DNA of 64,000 nucleotides from DASZIT01 sp036268775 (GTDB lineage Bacteria > Actinomycetota > Acidimicrobiia > Acidimicrobiales > RAAP-2): the NCBI GenBank assembly GCA_036268775.1, contig DATATM010000025.1, forward strand, positions 62,001 to 126,000, written 5' to 3'. Positions 57,575-64,000 of the stretch are shown here, piece by piece (within the stretch, counting starts at the first letter, position 1; every line of letters begins with the position of its first letter). Position numbers and translations under genes: made by a program. Below the pieces are notes generated by a model. It was not told the origin of the DNA and ran no database searches. It saw nothing but the letters and a program-made list of their open reading frames with translations.

Positions 57575-59050
57575 TCAGGCAGCGAAGGTGCCGCCCTTCA
57601 CCGAGAGCGTGCGGCCGATGAAGTCGCCGTTGACGGCGTCGTCGGCCACCTCCGGATCATCGCTCACCGCCAGGCATCGCCGCCCGTCGTTGGTGTCCGC
57701 CACCACTACCGTGCGGGACCACCGCGCCACCCTGCTTTCGCCGGTACCGGGAGCATCAGCCGGAGTCACCGTGTAGGTGACCACCGTGGCTGGTCCGGCA
57801 TACTCCTCCAGCGACTCCACCACACTGATAGACCCAGTCACCCGGGTGGCCTCGTCGACCAGGTCGCCGAGCAATGGGGCCTCCCCGTCGGGCGAGCCCG
57901 ACCACACCGCCAGACCCGGCTTGGTGAGCAGCCCGCTCACCGTGGTCACCACCCCCAGCCGGTCCGGCTGGTCCCGGAGGGCGCCGGCCATGGCTGCGGT
58001 GGCCTGGAGGACGAAGTTGTTGAACGGCCCTCCGGCGAAGGCCATCCCCCCGGTGAGGGTGGGGGTCCCCGACGGGTCCAGGCCCAGCTCCCGCTGTTGG
58101 ACCCGGACGGCGGCCGGGAAGCAGCTGTAGACCTCGATGAGCTCGGCCTCGGCGATGGGGTGCCCGATGCGGGCCGCTGCCGCCCGGGCCAGGACCCCCA
58201 TGGCCGGCCAGCTGTGCGGCTGCTCCCGACGCAGCATCGAGACCGCCTGGCTCGATTCGATCCCCACCCGGGGGAAGATGCGCCGGTCGGGGGCGATCCC
58301 GAACCGGTGGGCGGTCTGGGCCGAACAGAAGAGCAGGGCCGCCGCCTGGTTCACCGTCCACTGGGTGGAGTGCCACTTGTTGTAGGGAAAGGCGAGTGGC
58401 CGGTTGCCGGACGACGGACTGGCGATGTCCTCGGCCGTCATCGGGGCGGGGAAGGCGGCCTGCGGGTTGCCTTGGGCGACCTGGTTGAACCGGGCCCACA
58501 GCTCGGCCACCTGAGTCCGGTGCTCGGCGATAGAAACACCTTCGGCGGCCCGGAGGGCGTTGTCGATCATGGCGTACTGCTGGACCGGGTCCCACAACCG
58601 GGTGGCCACCTCCACCGGTTCCACCAGGGTCCCGGTCCGGCGGCGGACGACGTCGGGGACCACCCCGGGCTGGGCGGTCTCCACGGCATCGGGGTTCCGG
58701 GCCCAGAGCTTGGCTTCGCCCCCCACCACCACCGCCACCTCTGACGAGCCATCCAGGATGGCGGCGAGGGCGTCGTTGATCAGGCTCTGCTGAGGGATGC
58801 CCAACTCGACCAGATGGGTGCGGGCCTGGGCGGCTCCGACCCCGTCGGCCACCCGCCGACCCGGGTCCGGGTAGTCCCAGGAACCCTGGGGCACCGCCAC
58901 CCGGTCGATCTCCCCGAGGATCTCCGGGGCCCCGGCGTCCCAGGCGGCTTCCTGCAGGGCCCAGGTCATTAGATCGGTGGCCTCCGCATCGTCGGAGGCG
59001 GTCCCCACCCCGATCAGCACCGGGGTGCGGGGATCGATGGAAGCGGCCAT
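57575..59050 (-). CDS. thiolase-like protein without the nucleophilic cysteine
   Basis: This 491-residue protein is annotated in its family as acetyl-CoA acetyltransferase. It has a thiolase fold, with VLIGVGTASDD at the start, VAVVVGGEAKL and LTGGMAFAGGPFNNFVLQA near the middle, then a C-terminal beta-rich extension of about 100 residues (VVTYTVTP, RCLAVSDDP) that looks like an OB/DUF35-type domain. The segment that should hold the acyl-binding cysteine reads LGIPQQSLINDALA, with none. A cysteine in YSCFPAAVRVQQRELGL is kept. The catalytic role is thus uncertain. Confidence 0.8.
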   Translation of the reverse strand: MAASIDPRTPVLIGVGTASDDAEATDLMTWALQEAAWDAGAPEILGEIDRVAVPQGSWDYPDPGRRVADGVGAAQARTHLVELGIPQQSLINDALAAILDGSSEVAVVVGGEAKLWARNPDAVETAQPGVVPDVVRRRTGTLVEPVEVATRLWDPVQQYAMIDNALRAAEGVSIAEHRTQVAELWARFNQVAQGNPQAAFPAPMTAEDIASPSSGNRPLAFPYNKWHSTQWTVNQAAALLFCSAQTAHRFGIAPDRRIFPRVGIESSQAVSMLRREQPHSWPAMGVLARAAAARIGHPIAEAELIEVYSCFPAAVRVQQRELGLDPSGTPTLTGGMAFAGGPFNNFVLQATAAMAGALRDQPDRLGVVTTVSGLLTKPGLAVWSGSPDGEAPLLGDLVDEATRVTGSISVVESLEEYAGPATVVTYTVTPADAPGTGESRVARWSRTVVVADTNDGRRCLAVSDDPEVADDAVNGDFIGRTLSVKGGTFAA

Positions 59051-59054
59051 CTGC

Positions 59055-59360
59055 TCAGGTCGCCCGGGGCACGGGCGGCGGGGAGGCGGCGGTCCGGCGC
59101 TCCCGCATCATCCGTCCGATCTGGCGCCAGGTGATGGGCACCGCCCCCTGCCCGAGGGCATCGGCCCGGAGTCGCTCGGGGACGTCGTAGTGCGCCTGGT
59201 AGGGGCGACGATGGTTGTACTGGAACCAGGCCCGGCGCATGCCCAGCCGTTCGGCGAAGTCGTGGAGCTCCTCGTGGGAGTCGGCCACCAGGTGGGACCA
59301 GAGGTCGTTGACCGGTCCGAGGTGGGCGTGTTGGCGCCAGTCGTCGAGATAGACGGTCAT
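59055..59360 (-). CDS. DUF4031 domain protein
   Basis: This 101-residue protein starts MTVYLDDWRQHAHLGPVNDLWSHL, has ADSHEELHDFAERLGMRRAWFQ and a HYDVPERLR segment, which match DUF4031, a family of unknown function with conserved Asp, His and Trp. It sits in a three-gene minus-strand run with a rhodanese upstream (25 bp) and the thiolase-like gene downstream (4 bp). Confidence 0.85.
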   Translation of the reverse strand: MTVYLDDWRQHAHLGPVNDLWSHLVADSHEELHDFAERLGMRRAWFQYNHRRPYQAHYDVPERLRADALGQGAVPITWRQIGRMMRERRTAASPPPVPRAT

Positions 59361-59385
59361 CGAGGTCGCCTTGGCACCCTTCCCC

Positions 59386-59733
59386 TCAGACGATCTGGCC
59401 GGGGGCGCCGGCCTCGGTCACCACCGGCAGGCCGGCGATCTCCCAGGCGGTCATTCCCCCGTTCAAGTTGTGGACCTCGAAACCGGCTTCCTCTAAGGCG
59501 GTGGCCACCGAACCGGAACGGCCGCCCAGCCGGCAGACGCAGACGATGGCCCGGTCGGTGGGGAGTTCCTCCACCCGCTCTGCGACCAGCCCCATCGGGA
59601 TGTGGACGGCGGCCGGGGCATGTCCCGCCTCCCACTCATCGTCCTCCCGGACATCGAGGAAGAACGCCCCGCCTCCCACCATCTGGTTGGCCTCGTCAGC
59701 GGTGATCTCGGAGATCTGGGTCGGCTGGGTCAT
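59386..59733 (-). CDS. rhodanese-like sulfurtransferase
   Basis: This 115-residue single-domain rhodanese has FLDVREDDEWEAGHAPAAVHIP and the active-site loop CRLGGRS, with the catalytic Cys following VCV, then LNGGMTAWE. It probably transfers sulfane sulfur in the cytoplasm, as no signal peptide is present. The ATG at 59733 has a gtgaggg ribosome site. The long upstream open frame is not coding. Confidence 0.92.
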   Translation of the reverse strand: MTQPTQISEITADEANQMVGGGAFFLDVREDDEWEAGHAPAAVHIPMGLVAERVEELPTDRAIVCVCRLGGRSGSVATALEEAGFEVHNLNGGMTAWEIAGLPVVTEAGAPGQIV

Positions 59734-59851
59734 GCCCTCACGGTATCCGAGGCGGTTCCCTCCTCGTCCGGCACCGGCGAATGACGGTGCAGGTCGCGGC
59801 GCTAGGTTTGGGATCCGGGGCCGGTGGGTAAAGCGCCCGTGCCCGACCTGA

Positions 59852-59887
59852 CAGTGTTCGATCAGACGGTCCGAAAGGACAACACTG
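59852..59887 (+). promoter_or_regulatory. nested hairpin overlapping the ribosome site of the efflux gene
   Basis: CAGTGTT (59852-59858) pairs perfectly with AACACTG (59881-59887). Inside it, GTCC-GAAA-GGAC (59869-59880) forms a GAAA tetraloop hairpin that abuts the outer right arm. The right arm ends on the first G of the ribosome site GGAG (59887-59890), so folding could hide the site. Confidence 0.55.
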
Positions 59888-59892
59888 GAGCC

Positions 59893-61569
59893 ATGAAGAC
59901 CATCGGCCGCCTCGCCGTCGGGCTCGAGGATCCCGCCCATCTCGCCGACATGGGGGATCCGGCGCCTCCCGGCGGTGACTCGGGAGGTCCCGCCGCCCCG
60001 AAACGGCCCCACCTGGCCATGGCCGTGCTGATGTCCATCCTGTTTCTGACCTTCTTGGACAACACGGTGATCAGCGCCACCCTGTCCGACATCCAATCCG
60101 GGTTGCATGCCGGCGTCACCCAGCTCCAGTGGATCGTCAGTGGGTACGCCTTGACCTTTGCCTCCCTGATGCTGATCTGCGGGACCTTGGGTGACCTCTT
60201 CGGCCGGAAGCGGCTGATGCTGATCGGAGTGGCCATCTTCTGTGCGGGATCGGTGGTGGCGGCGGTGGCCACCTCCTCGACCCTGCTCATCATCGGAAGA
60301 GTGGTGATGGGAGTCGGCGCGGCCGCCTCCGAGCCGGGGACCCTGTCGATGATCCGCCATCTGTATCCCGAACGGAAGCCTCGGGCCCGCGCCCTCGGTA
60401 CCTGGGCCGCCGTCTCCGGACTGGCGCTCGCCCTCGGGCCGGTGATCGGTGGCGGTCTGGTCGGGTTCTGGTCGTGGCGGGCGGTCTTCTGGTTCAACCT
60501 CGCCTTCGGCGCAGTGGCCCTGGTGGCGGCGGCCATCGTGCTGCCCGAGCGGGCCGACCCAGTGAAGTCCCGGCTGGACTGGGGCGGGTTCATCCTGGGG
60601 GCGGCCGCCCTGGCCACCGCCACCTTCGCCACCATCATGGGAGAGACCGCCGGCTACATCACCTGGTGGATTCTCCTCCTCTACGGGGTCAGTGTGATGA
60701 CCATCGTCGCCTTCATCCTGGTGGAACTCCGGGTGCAGAACCCGATGCTGGATGTGAGGTTCTTCAAGCGGCCGCCCTTCGCCGGTTCCACCGTGGTGGC
60801 ATTTGCGACCTACTTCGGGATCTTCTCCATCTTCTTCTTCGTCGCCCTCTACCTGGAGGTGGTGGGCAACGCCTCTCCCTATTCCCTCGCCCTCGATTTC
60901 ATCCCCATGACGGTGGGAATGGTGCTGGCGTCGTTGCTGACCGGGCGATGGGTGGCAGCGGTCGGGAACCGGATGCCGATGACGGTCGGCTGCGTGGTGG
61001 CGGCGGTCGGGATCATCCTCACCGACGTGGTCATCTCCCCCAACTCGAACATTTCGTCGGTGGGCTGGACCCTGGCCATCGCCGGGATCGGCTTCGGGAT
61101 GGCCATCGTGCCGGTCACCTCCTCATCACTCAGCAGTGTGCCGGCCGAACACTCCGGCATGGCCGCTTCGATGACCAACACCAGTCGGGAGCTGGGGGCA
61201 GTGGCCGGGGTGGCCATCCTCGGAACCATCGTCAACGGCCAGCTCACCGTCAACCTCATCACCCGGCTGGCGGCCATCGGCATCCCGCCCTCCTTCCGAT
61301 CCCAGGTGATCGCGGCGGTGACCACCGGATCCCTCGGGTCCCAGGCCCGGGGCTCGGCCGGGAAGGGCAATGCCAGCATCCAGCAGATCATCAACGAGGT
61401 GGTGGGGGCTGCCTACGGCGCCTTCGGCCACGGTCTGGATCTGGCCCTCACCGCCTCCGGCGCGCTGCTGCTGGCCTCCGCGGTGGTGGCCTTCTTCACC
61501 GCAAGGTCGGTTCGCCAGCTTCGAGCGGCGAAAGACGCAGCTCCGCCGGTGGCAGTCGAGTCGGCTTGA
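59893..61569 (+). CDS. DHA2-family MFS efflux transporter (EmrB/QacA-like)
   Basis: This 558-residue transporter has 14 predicted membrane helices. The helix-1 FLDNTVISATL, the loop GDLFGRKRLMLIG (motif A), and GLALALGPVIGGGLVGFWSWR (motif C of drug:H+ antiporters) identify the DHA2 group, which exports drugs or lipids. The ATG at 59893 has GGAG at -6; the frame is open to 59824 but the ATG there would lie upstream of the leader hairpin. The hairpin suggests translational control. Confidence 0.92.
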   Translation: MKTIGRLAVGLEDPAHLADMGDPAPPGGDSGGPAAPKRPHLAMAVLMSILFLTFLDNTVISATLSDIQSGLHAGVTQLQWIVSGYALTFASLMLICGTLGDLFGRKRLMLIGVAIFCAGSVVAAVATSSTLLIIGRVVMGVGAAASEPGTLSMIRHLYPERKPRARALGTWAAVSGLALALGPVIGGGLVGFWSWRAVFWFNLAFGAVALVAAAIVLPERADPVKSRLDWGGFILGAAALATATFATIMGETAGYITWWILLLYGVSVMTIVAFILVELRVQNPMLDVRFFKRPPFAGSTVVAFATYFGIFSIFFFVALYLEVVGNASPYSLALDFIPMTVGMVLASLLTGRWVAAVGNRMPMTVGCVVAAVGIILTDVVISPNSNISSVGWTLAIAGIGFGMAIVPVTSSSLSSVPAEHSGMAASMTNTSRELGAVAGVAILGTIVNGQLTVNLITRLAAIGIPPSFRSQVIAAVTTGSLGSQARGSAGKGNASIQQIINEVVGAAYGAFGHGLDLALTASGALLLASAVVAFFTARSVRQLRAAKDAAPPVAVESA

Positions 61570-61609
61570 CTCCGCCCGGACGGGCCCCCGGGGCCACGGA
61601 CCGTCGACG

Positions 61610-62278
61610 ATGACCAGGCCGACTGTCCCGGACGATGATGAGTCGCCCGACCCCGCCGAGTTGGACACCGATCCGGGCCCCGATCCGGACATCGTCTACG
61701 GCATCGGAGACGTGGGCGTAGACCGCTATCCTCTGCCACTCCACCCGGGGAGGCCCGGATTGTTCAATGCGTTCCTCGGCTCCAACTTGGCCTTCACCGG
61801 TGGTGCCCCGTCGGAGCCGGCCACCTCCACTCCGTTGGCCGTCGGCGAGTCGCCGGATTCGGTCCCGACCGGCCCCCTCTGGGCCATGAAGTACCTCCGG
61901 CACGGACAGCACAGCGCCCTGACCGGCCAGAATGCCCCCGAAGCACTGCGGCTGGCCATCGGCTCGGAGAAGGAGACGATTTACGCCATCGACGACGGTG
62001 CCTCCCATGCCATGGTGGCCCGGCAGGTGGGGTCGGCCCCCGATGGCTGCCTGTATTGCCTGGTGGCCCGAGTCCGGATCGAGGCGGTCCTGGGCGTGCG
62101 CGAGGGGTTGGCGCCACTGGCCGACGTGTTTGCCGGTGGCAAGGAGATCACCCTCTGCGGTGTCGTCGAGGGCTCGGTATCGAACGTGGTGCGGGTGGCC
62201 TCCTATCGGAAGTACCGCGACGTTCCCGCCGAATACCTCCCGCCCTCCCCGTTCGTCGAGTTCCCCGACACCCTCTGA
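61610..62278 (+). CDS. hypothetical protein
   Basis: I do not recognise this 222-residue soluble protein. It has a strongly acidic, proline-rich N-terminus (residues 1-30, many Asp) and a folded part from about 90 on, with WAMKYLRHGQHSALTGQNAPEA, an AIDDGASHAMVARQV segment and CLYCLVARVRIEAV. No transmembrane segment or secretion signal is visible. It follows the efflux gene by 40 bp and converges with the esterase gene. Confidence 0.75.
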   Translation: MTRPTVPDDDESPDPAELDTDPGPDPDIVYGIGDVGVDRYPLPLHPGRPGLFNAFLGSNLAFTGGAPSEPATSTPLAVGESPDSVPTGPLWAMKYLRHGQHSALTGQNAPEALRLAIGSEKETIYAIDDGASHAMVARQVGSAPDGCLYCLVARVRIEAVLGVREGLAPLADVFAGGKEITLCGVVEGSVSNVVRVASYRKYRDVPAEYLPPSPFVEFPDTL

Positions 62279-62287
62279 CCGGGCCGG

Positions 62288-63382
62288 TCAACCGGCGGTG
62301 GGCGCCGCCGCCGAGTCGGGTCCCGCCTGGACCTCCGCGGCCGCGAGCCGGTCGGCCACGAAGTCGGCCACCGCCCGGAATACCCGGCGGCTGGCCTCGG
62401 CCCAGGGCATCAGGATGGGAAACACGTGGAACATCCCCGGCTCCTCCAGGGCCACCGTCGCGACCCCGGCCTTCTGGAGGTGGGCCACGAACTCCCGGAT
62501 CGGGTCGCGGAACATCTCGTCGGCGCCGTAGGCCACCAGGGTCGGCGGCCATCCGTCGACGTCCTGGTCGACCGCCGACACTGAGGCGTCCCCCGGGTCG
62601 CGACCGTGCAGATAGGCGGCAGTCGGGATATTCCAGGGGAGGATGTCCTTGCCGGCGTTCTCGGACAACGACGGCTCATCGAGTCGGAGGTCGACCTCGG
62701 GGGAGAACAGCATCACCCCAGCCAGAGGCCGGTGTCGGGTCTGTTCCATCGCGTAGACCATGGTGGAGGCCAGGCCGCCGCCGCCCGAGTCTCCGGCGAG
62801 GAAGCACCGGGCCGGATCGACGCCACGGTGCAGCAATTCCTCCAGCACCAGCACCGCGTCCTCCAGGCCGGCCGGGAACGGGAACTCGGGAGCGAGCCGA
62901 TAGTCGGCCACGAAGACTTCACAACCGGTGTGGCGGCACAACCAGGCGGTGAAGGCGGCGTACATCCTCGGGGAGGTACCCACGTAGCCGCCGCCGTGCA
63001 GATACAGGATGGTCCCCACCGGTTCGACCCCCCGGGGCCGGTAGCGGACGCCGGGCACCCCGGCGATGACGTCCCGGCGGCTTTCCGCCCCGATCGCCCG
63101 GATCACCGGCGGCATGACGTACTTGCACAGATCATCGAGGACCAGCTCGATGGAGCGGAACTCGTCGATAGGGAGCGAAGAGCTGTAGCCCATGAACGAG
63201 CGGATGGTTTCACGGGTCACCGCCACCGTCAGGTTGTGCTGGGGGGAGCCCTCCCCCACCCAGGGGCTGCGGAACGGCACTCGGACCATGGCGGTCGCCA
63301 GTTGGCCGGCCAGCCCGGCCAGATCAACGGCGGCGATCGGCCACGAGGAGGTCGCCACCCCGGGGCGACGACCCATCACCAT
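62288..63382 (-). CDS. alpha/beta-hydrolase fold-3 esterase (HSL family)
   Basis: This protein of about 364 residues belongs to the hormone-sensitive-lipase-like esterases. The oxyanion motif is YLHGGGYVGTS, the nucleophile elbow FLAGDSGGGGLA, GADEMFRDP gives the Asp and GMFHVFPIL the His. It hydrolyses short or medium acyl esters. The start is unsure: the ATG at 63382 (then another at 63376) has only a weak ribosome site, and the frame continues to 63499. An extra 100 or so N-terminal residues form a helical cap. Confidence 0.85.
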   Translation of the reverse strand: MVMGRRPGVATSSWPIAAVDLAGLAGQLATAMVRVPFRSPWVGEGSPQHNLTVAVTRETIRSFMGYSSSLPIDEFRSIELVLDDLCKYVMPPVIRAIGAESRRDVIAGVPGVRYRPRGVEPVGTILYLHGGGYVGTSPRMYAAFTAWLCRHTGCEVFVADYRLAPEFPFPAGLEDAVLVLEELLHRGVDPARCFLAGDSGGGGLASTMVYAMEQTRHRPLAGVMLFSPEVDLRLDEPSLSENAGKDILPWNIPTAAYLHGRDPGDASVSAVDQDVDGWPPTLVAYGADEMFRDPIREFVAHLQKAGVATVALEEPGMFHVFPILMPWAEASRRVFRAVADFVADRLAAAEVQAGPDSAAAPTAG

Positions 63383-63785
63383 GGCGGTCTCAGCGTCGGC
63401 ATCGGCCTCAACGTAGGTCGATCCGGGCCCTCCCGGAGGTCGCCGGGAAGACGGGCTCGGTGACCAGGGTCGGAGCCGGTAGGCCCTCACCCTGCTCATT
63501 CACCCACTCAGGCTGCCCAAGCGCCTCCCCGACGGAGCCTGGGCCGGACAAAGGTGGTAAAACGTTTCCGCCTTCCGCAGAGGGTCCGGACAGTCTTGTA
63601 ACTGAGGTTGCCCGGTAGAACCCGGGGGAGGCCGCAACCTAGTGTCCAGATCTTCGATGTCGGCGGGGTCGCCCGCCCAGTCAACCGGCCTCCCCCACAC
63701 GTTTGGGAACGCCGTGCCTGACTTCTCCGGCCTGCGCATCGTGCCGTTTGCTGACCGGACGGCGATGCCTGAACCGTTGGCCTTG
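63383..63785. other. 403-bp gap with a hairpin, no gene recognised
   Basis: This region lies between the esterase start (minus) and the SARP-like gene (plus) and may hold two divergent promoters. AGGTTGC (63605-63611) and GCAACCT (63634-63640) form a 7-bp stem. Reading frames on either strand here lack a ribosome site or family resemblance. Confidence 0.4.
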
Positions 63786-64000
63786 GTGCCGGCCAAGATC
63801 GAGATATCCCTGTTGGGGGGTTCTCGGTGCGAGTCGGGACCTGCCGATTCTTTGTGACTTCCCGGGGTTCCCAACGGCTGCTGGTGTTCTTGGCCCTTCA
63901 CGACCGCAACCTGACCCGAGTGGCGATTGCCGGGACCAAGTGGCCCGAAGTCTCTGACGAAAAGGCCGGGTCGAGCCTCCGGTCTTCCCTTTCCCGCATG
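63786..64000 (+). pseudogene. SARP/BTAD-family regulator, cut by the window end, apparent frameshift
   Basis: A GTG at 63786 opens PAKIEISLLGG, the usual start of SARP-type activators. At the six-G run (63815-63820) the frame must shift to continue as GFSVRVGTCRFFVTSRG, then SQRLLVFLALHDRNLTRVA, IAGTKWPEVSDEKAG and SSLRSSLSRM, all strongly like the winged-helix DNA-binding domain of BTAD/SARP regulators. Seven Gs would join both parts exactly. An ATG at 63765 is an alternative start. The gene runs out of the window at 64000, so its remaining domains cannot be seen. The shift may be a real mutation, slippage or a sequencing error in a homopolymer. Confidence 0.65.

Noticed and set aside
63500..63901. 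133-codon minus-strand frame upstream of the esterase gene
   Set aside because: No ribosome site and no family resemblance, and it runs antisense through the SARP-like domain.
1..64000. tRNA genes, insertion sequences, prophage or integrated element borders
   Set aside because: No cloverleaf-like sequence, transposase, integrase or flanking direct repeats were recognised, and gene content and coding style are fairly even across the window.

Overview
This window is GC-rich, densely packed chromosomal DNA from an actinobacterium. An acidimicrobial (Acidimicrobiia) origin fits best but is an inference. The signs are a secreted CHAP protein with GYW-type repeats, a resuscitation-promoting-factor-like protein, an ECF sigma factor, a SARP-type regulator, many GTG starts with ATGA/GTGA overlaps, and a hopanoid operon with DXP-pathway genes. 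I see no tRNA, rRNA, CRISPR array, insertion sequence or prophage.

Layout. 0.1-7 kb is a molybdoenzyme block: iorB-iorA (isoquinoline 1-oxidoreductase-type hydroxylase) on minus, then moaB/mog, a duplicated xdhC pair, moaA and moaD on plus. 7-12 kb holds a MarR regulator, a universal stress protein, a thioesterase, an acyl-CoA ligase and an aldo/keto reductase. 12-16.7 kb is envelope-related: a CHAP/GYW-repeat protein, a frameshifted gene, and an ECF sigma factor with a membrane partner and a SIMPL protein. 16.7-26.5 kb holds a thiolase/DUF35 pair, a large GGDEF-EAL protein, a mutarotase, surE, an Rpf-like protein with a long leader, a nucleosidase and a hydrolase.

26.6-37.2 kb is the centrepiece, an eight-gene minus-strand operon with overlapping or nearly touching ends: hpnC-hpnD-hpnE-polyprenyl synthase-shc-(hpnG-like+ispH fusion)-hpnH-dxs. 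It combines isoprenoid precursor supply (Dxs, IspH), squalene synthesis (HpnC/D/E), cyclisation (Shc) and adenosyl side-chain attachment and processing (HpnH and the nucleosidase domain). Its 354-bp upstream region is AT-rich for this window and holds four separate dyads.

37.5-64 kb is mixed metabolism: a nitrilase, a divergent AsnC/Lrp regulator and amino-acid dehydrogenase followed by a fused indolepyruvate:ferredoxin-type oxidoreductase, ArfB, a FAH-family enzyme, SDRs, an L,D-transpeptidase, a methyltransferase-MUG glycosylase fusion, a FrnE-like DsbA protein, a hemerythrin-like protein lacking typical ligands, two MFS transporters, a thiolase-like protein, a rhodanese and an HSL-type esterase. 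The window ends inside a SARP/BTAD regulator whose frame is broken at a six-G run.

The most noteworthy items are the nucleosidase-IspH fusion, the methyltransferase-MUG fusion, several long perfect inverted repeats next to start codons (18527, 22412, 37434, 59852), and two one-base frameshifts that may be real or sequence errors.
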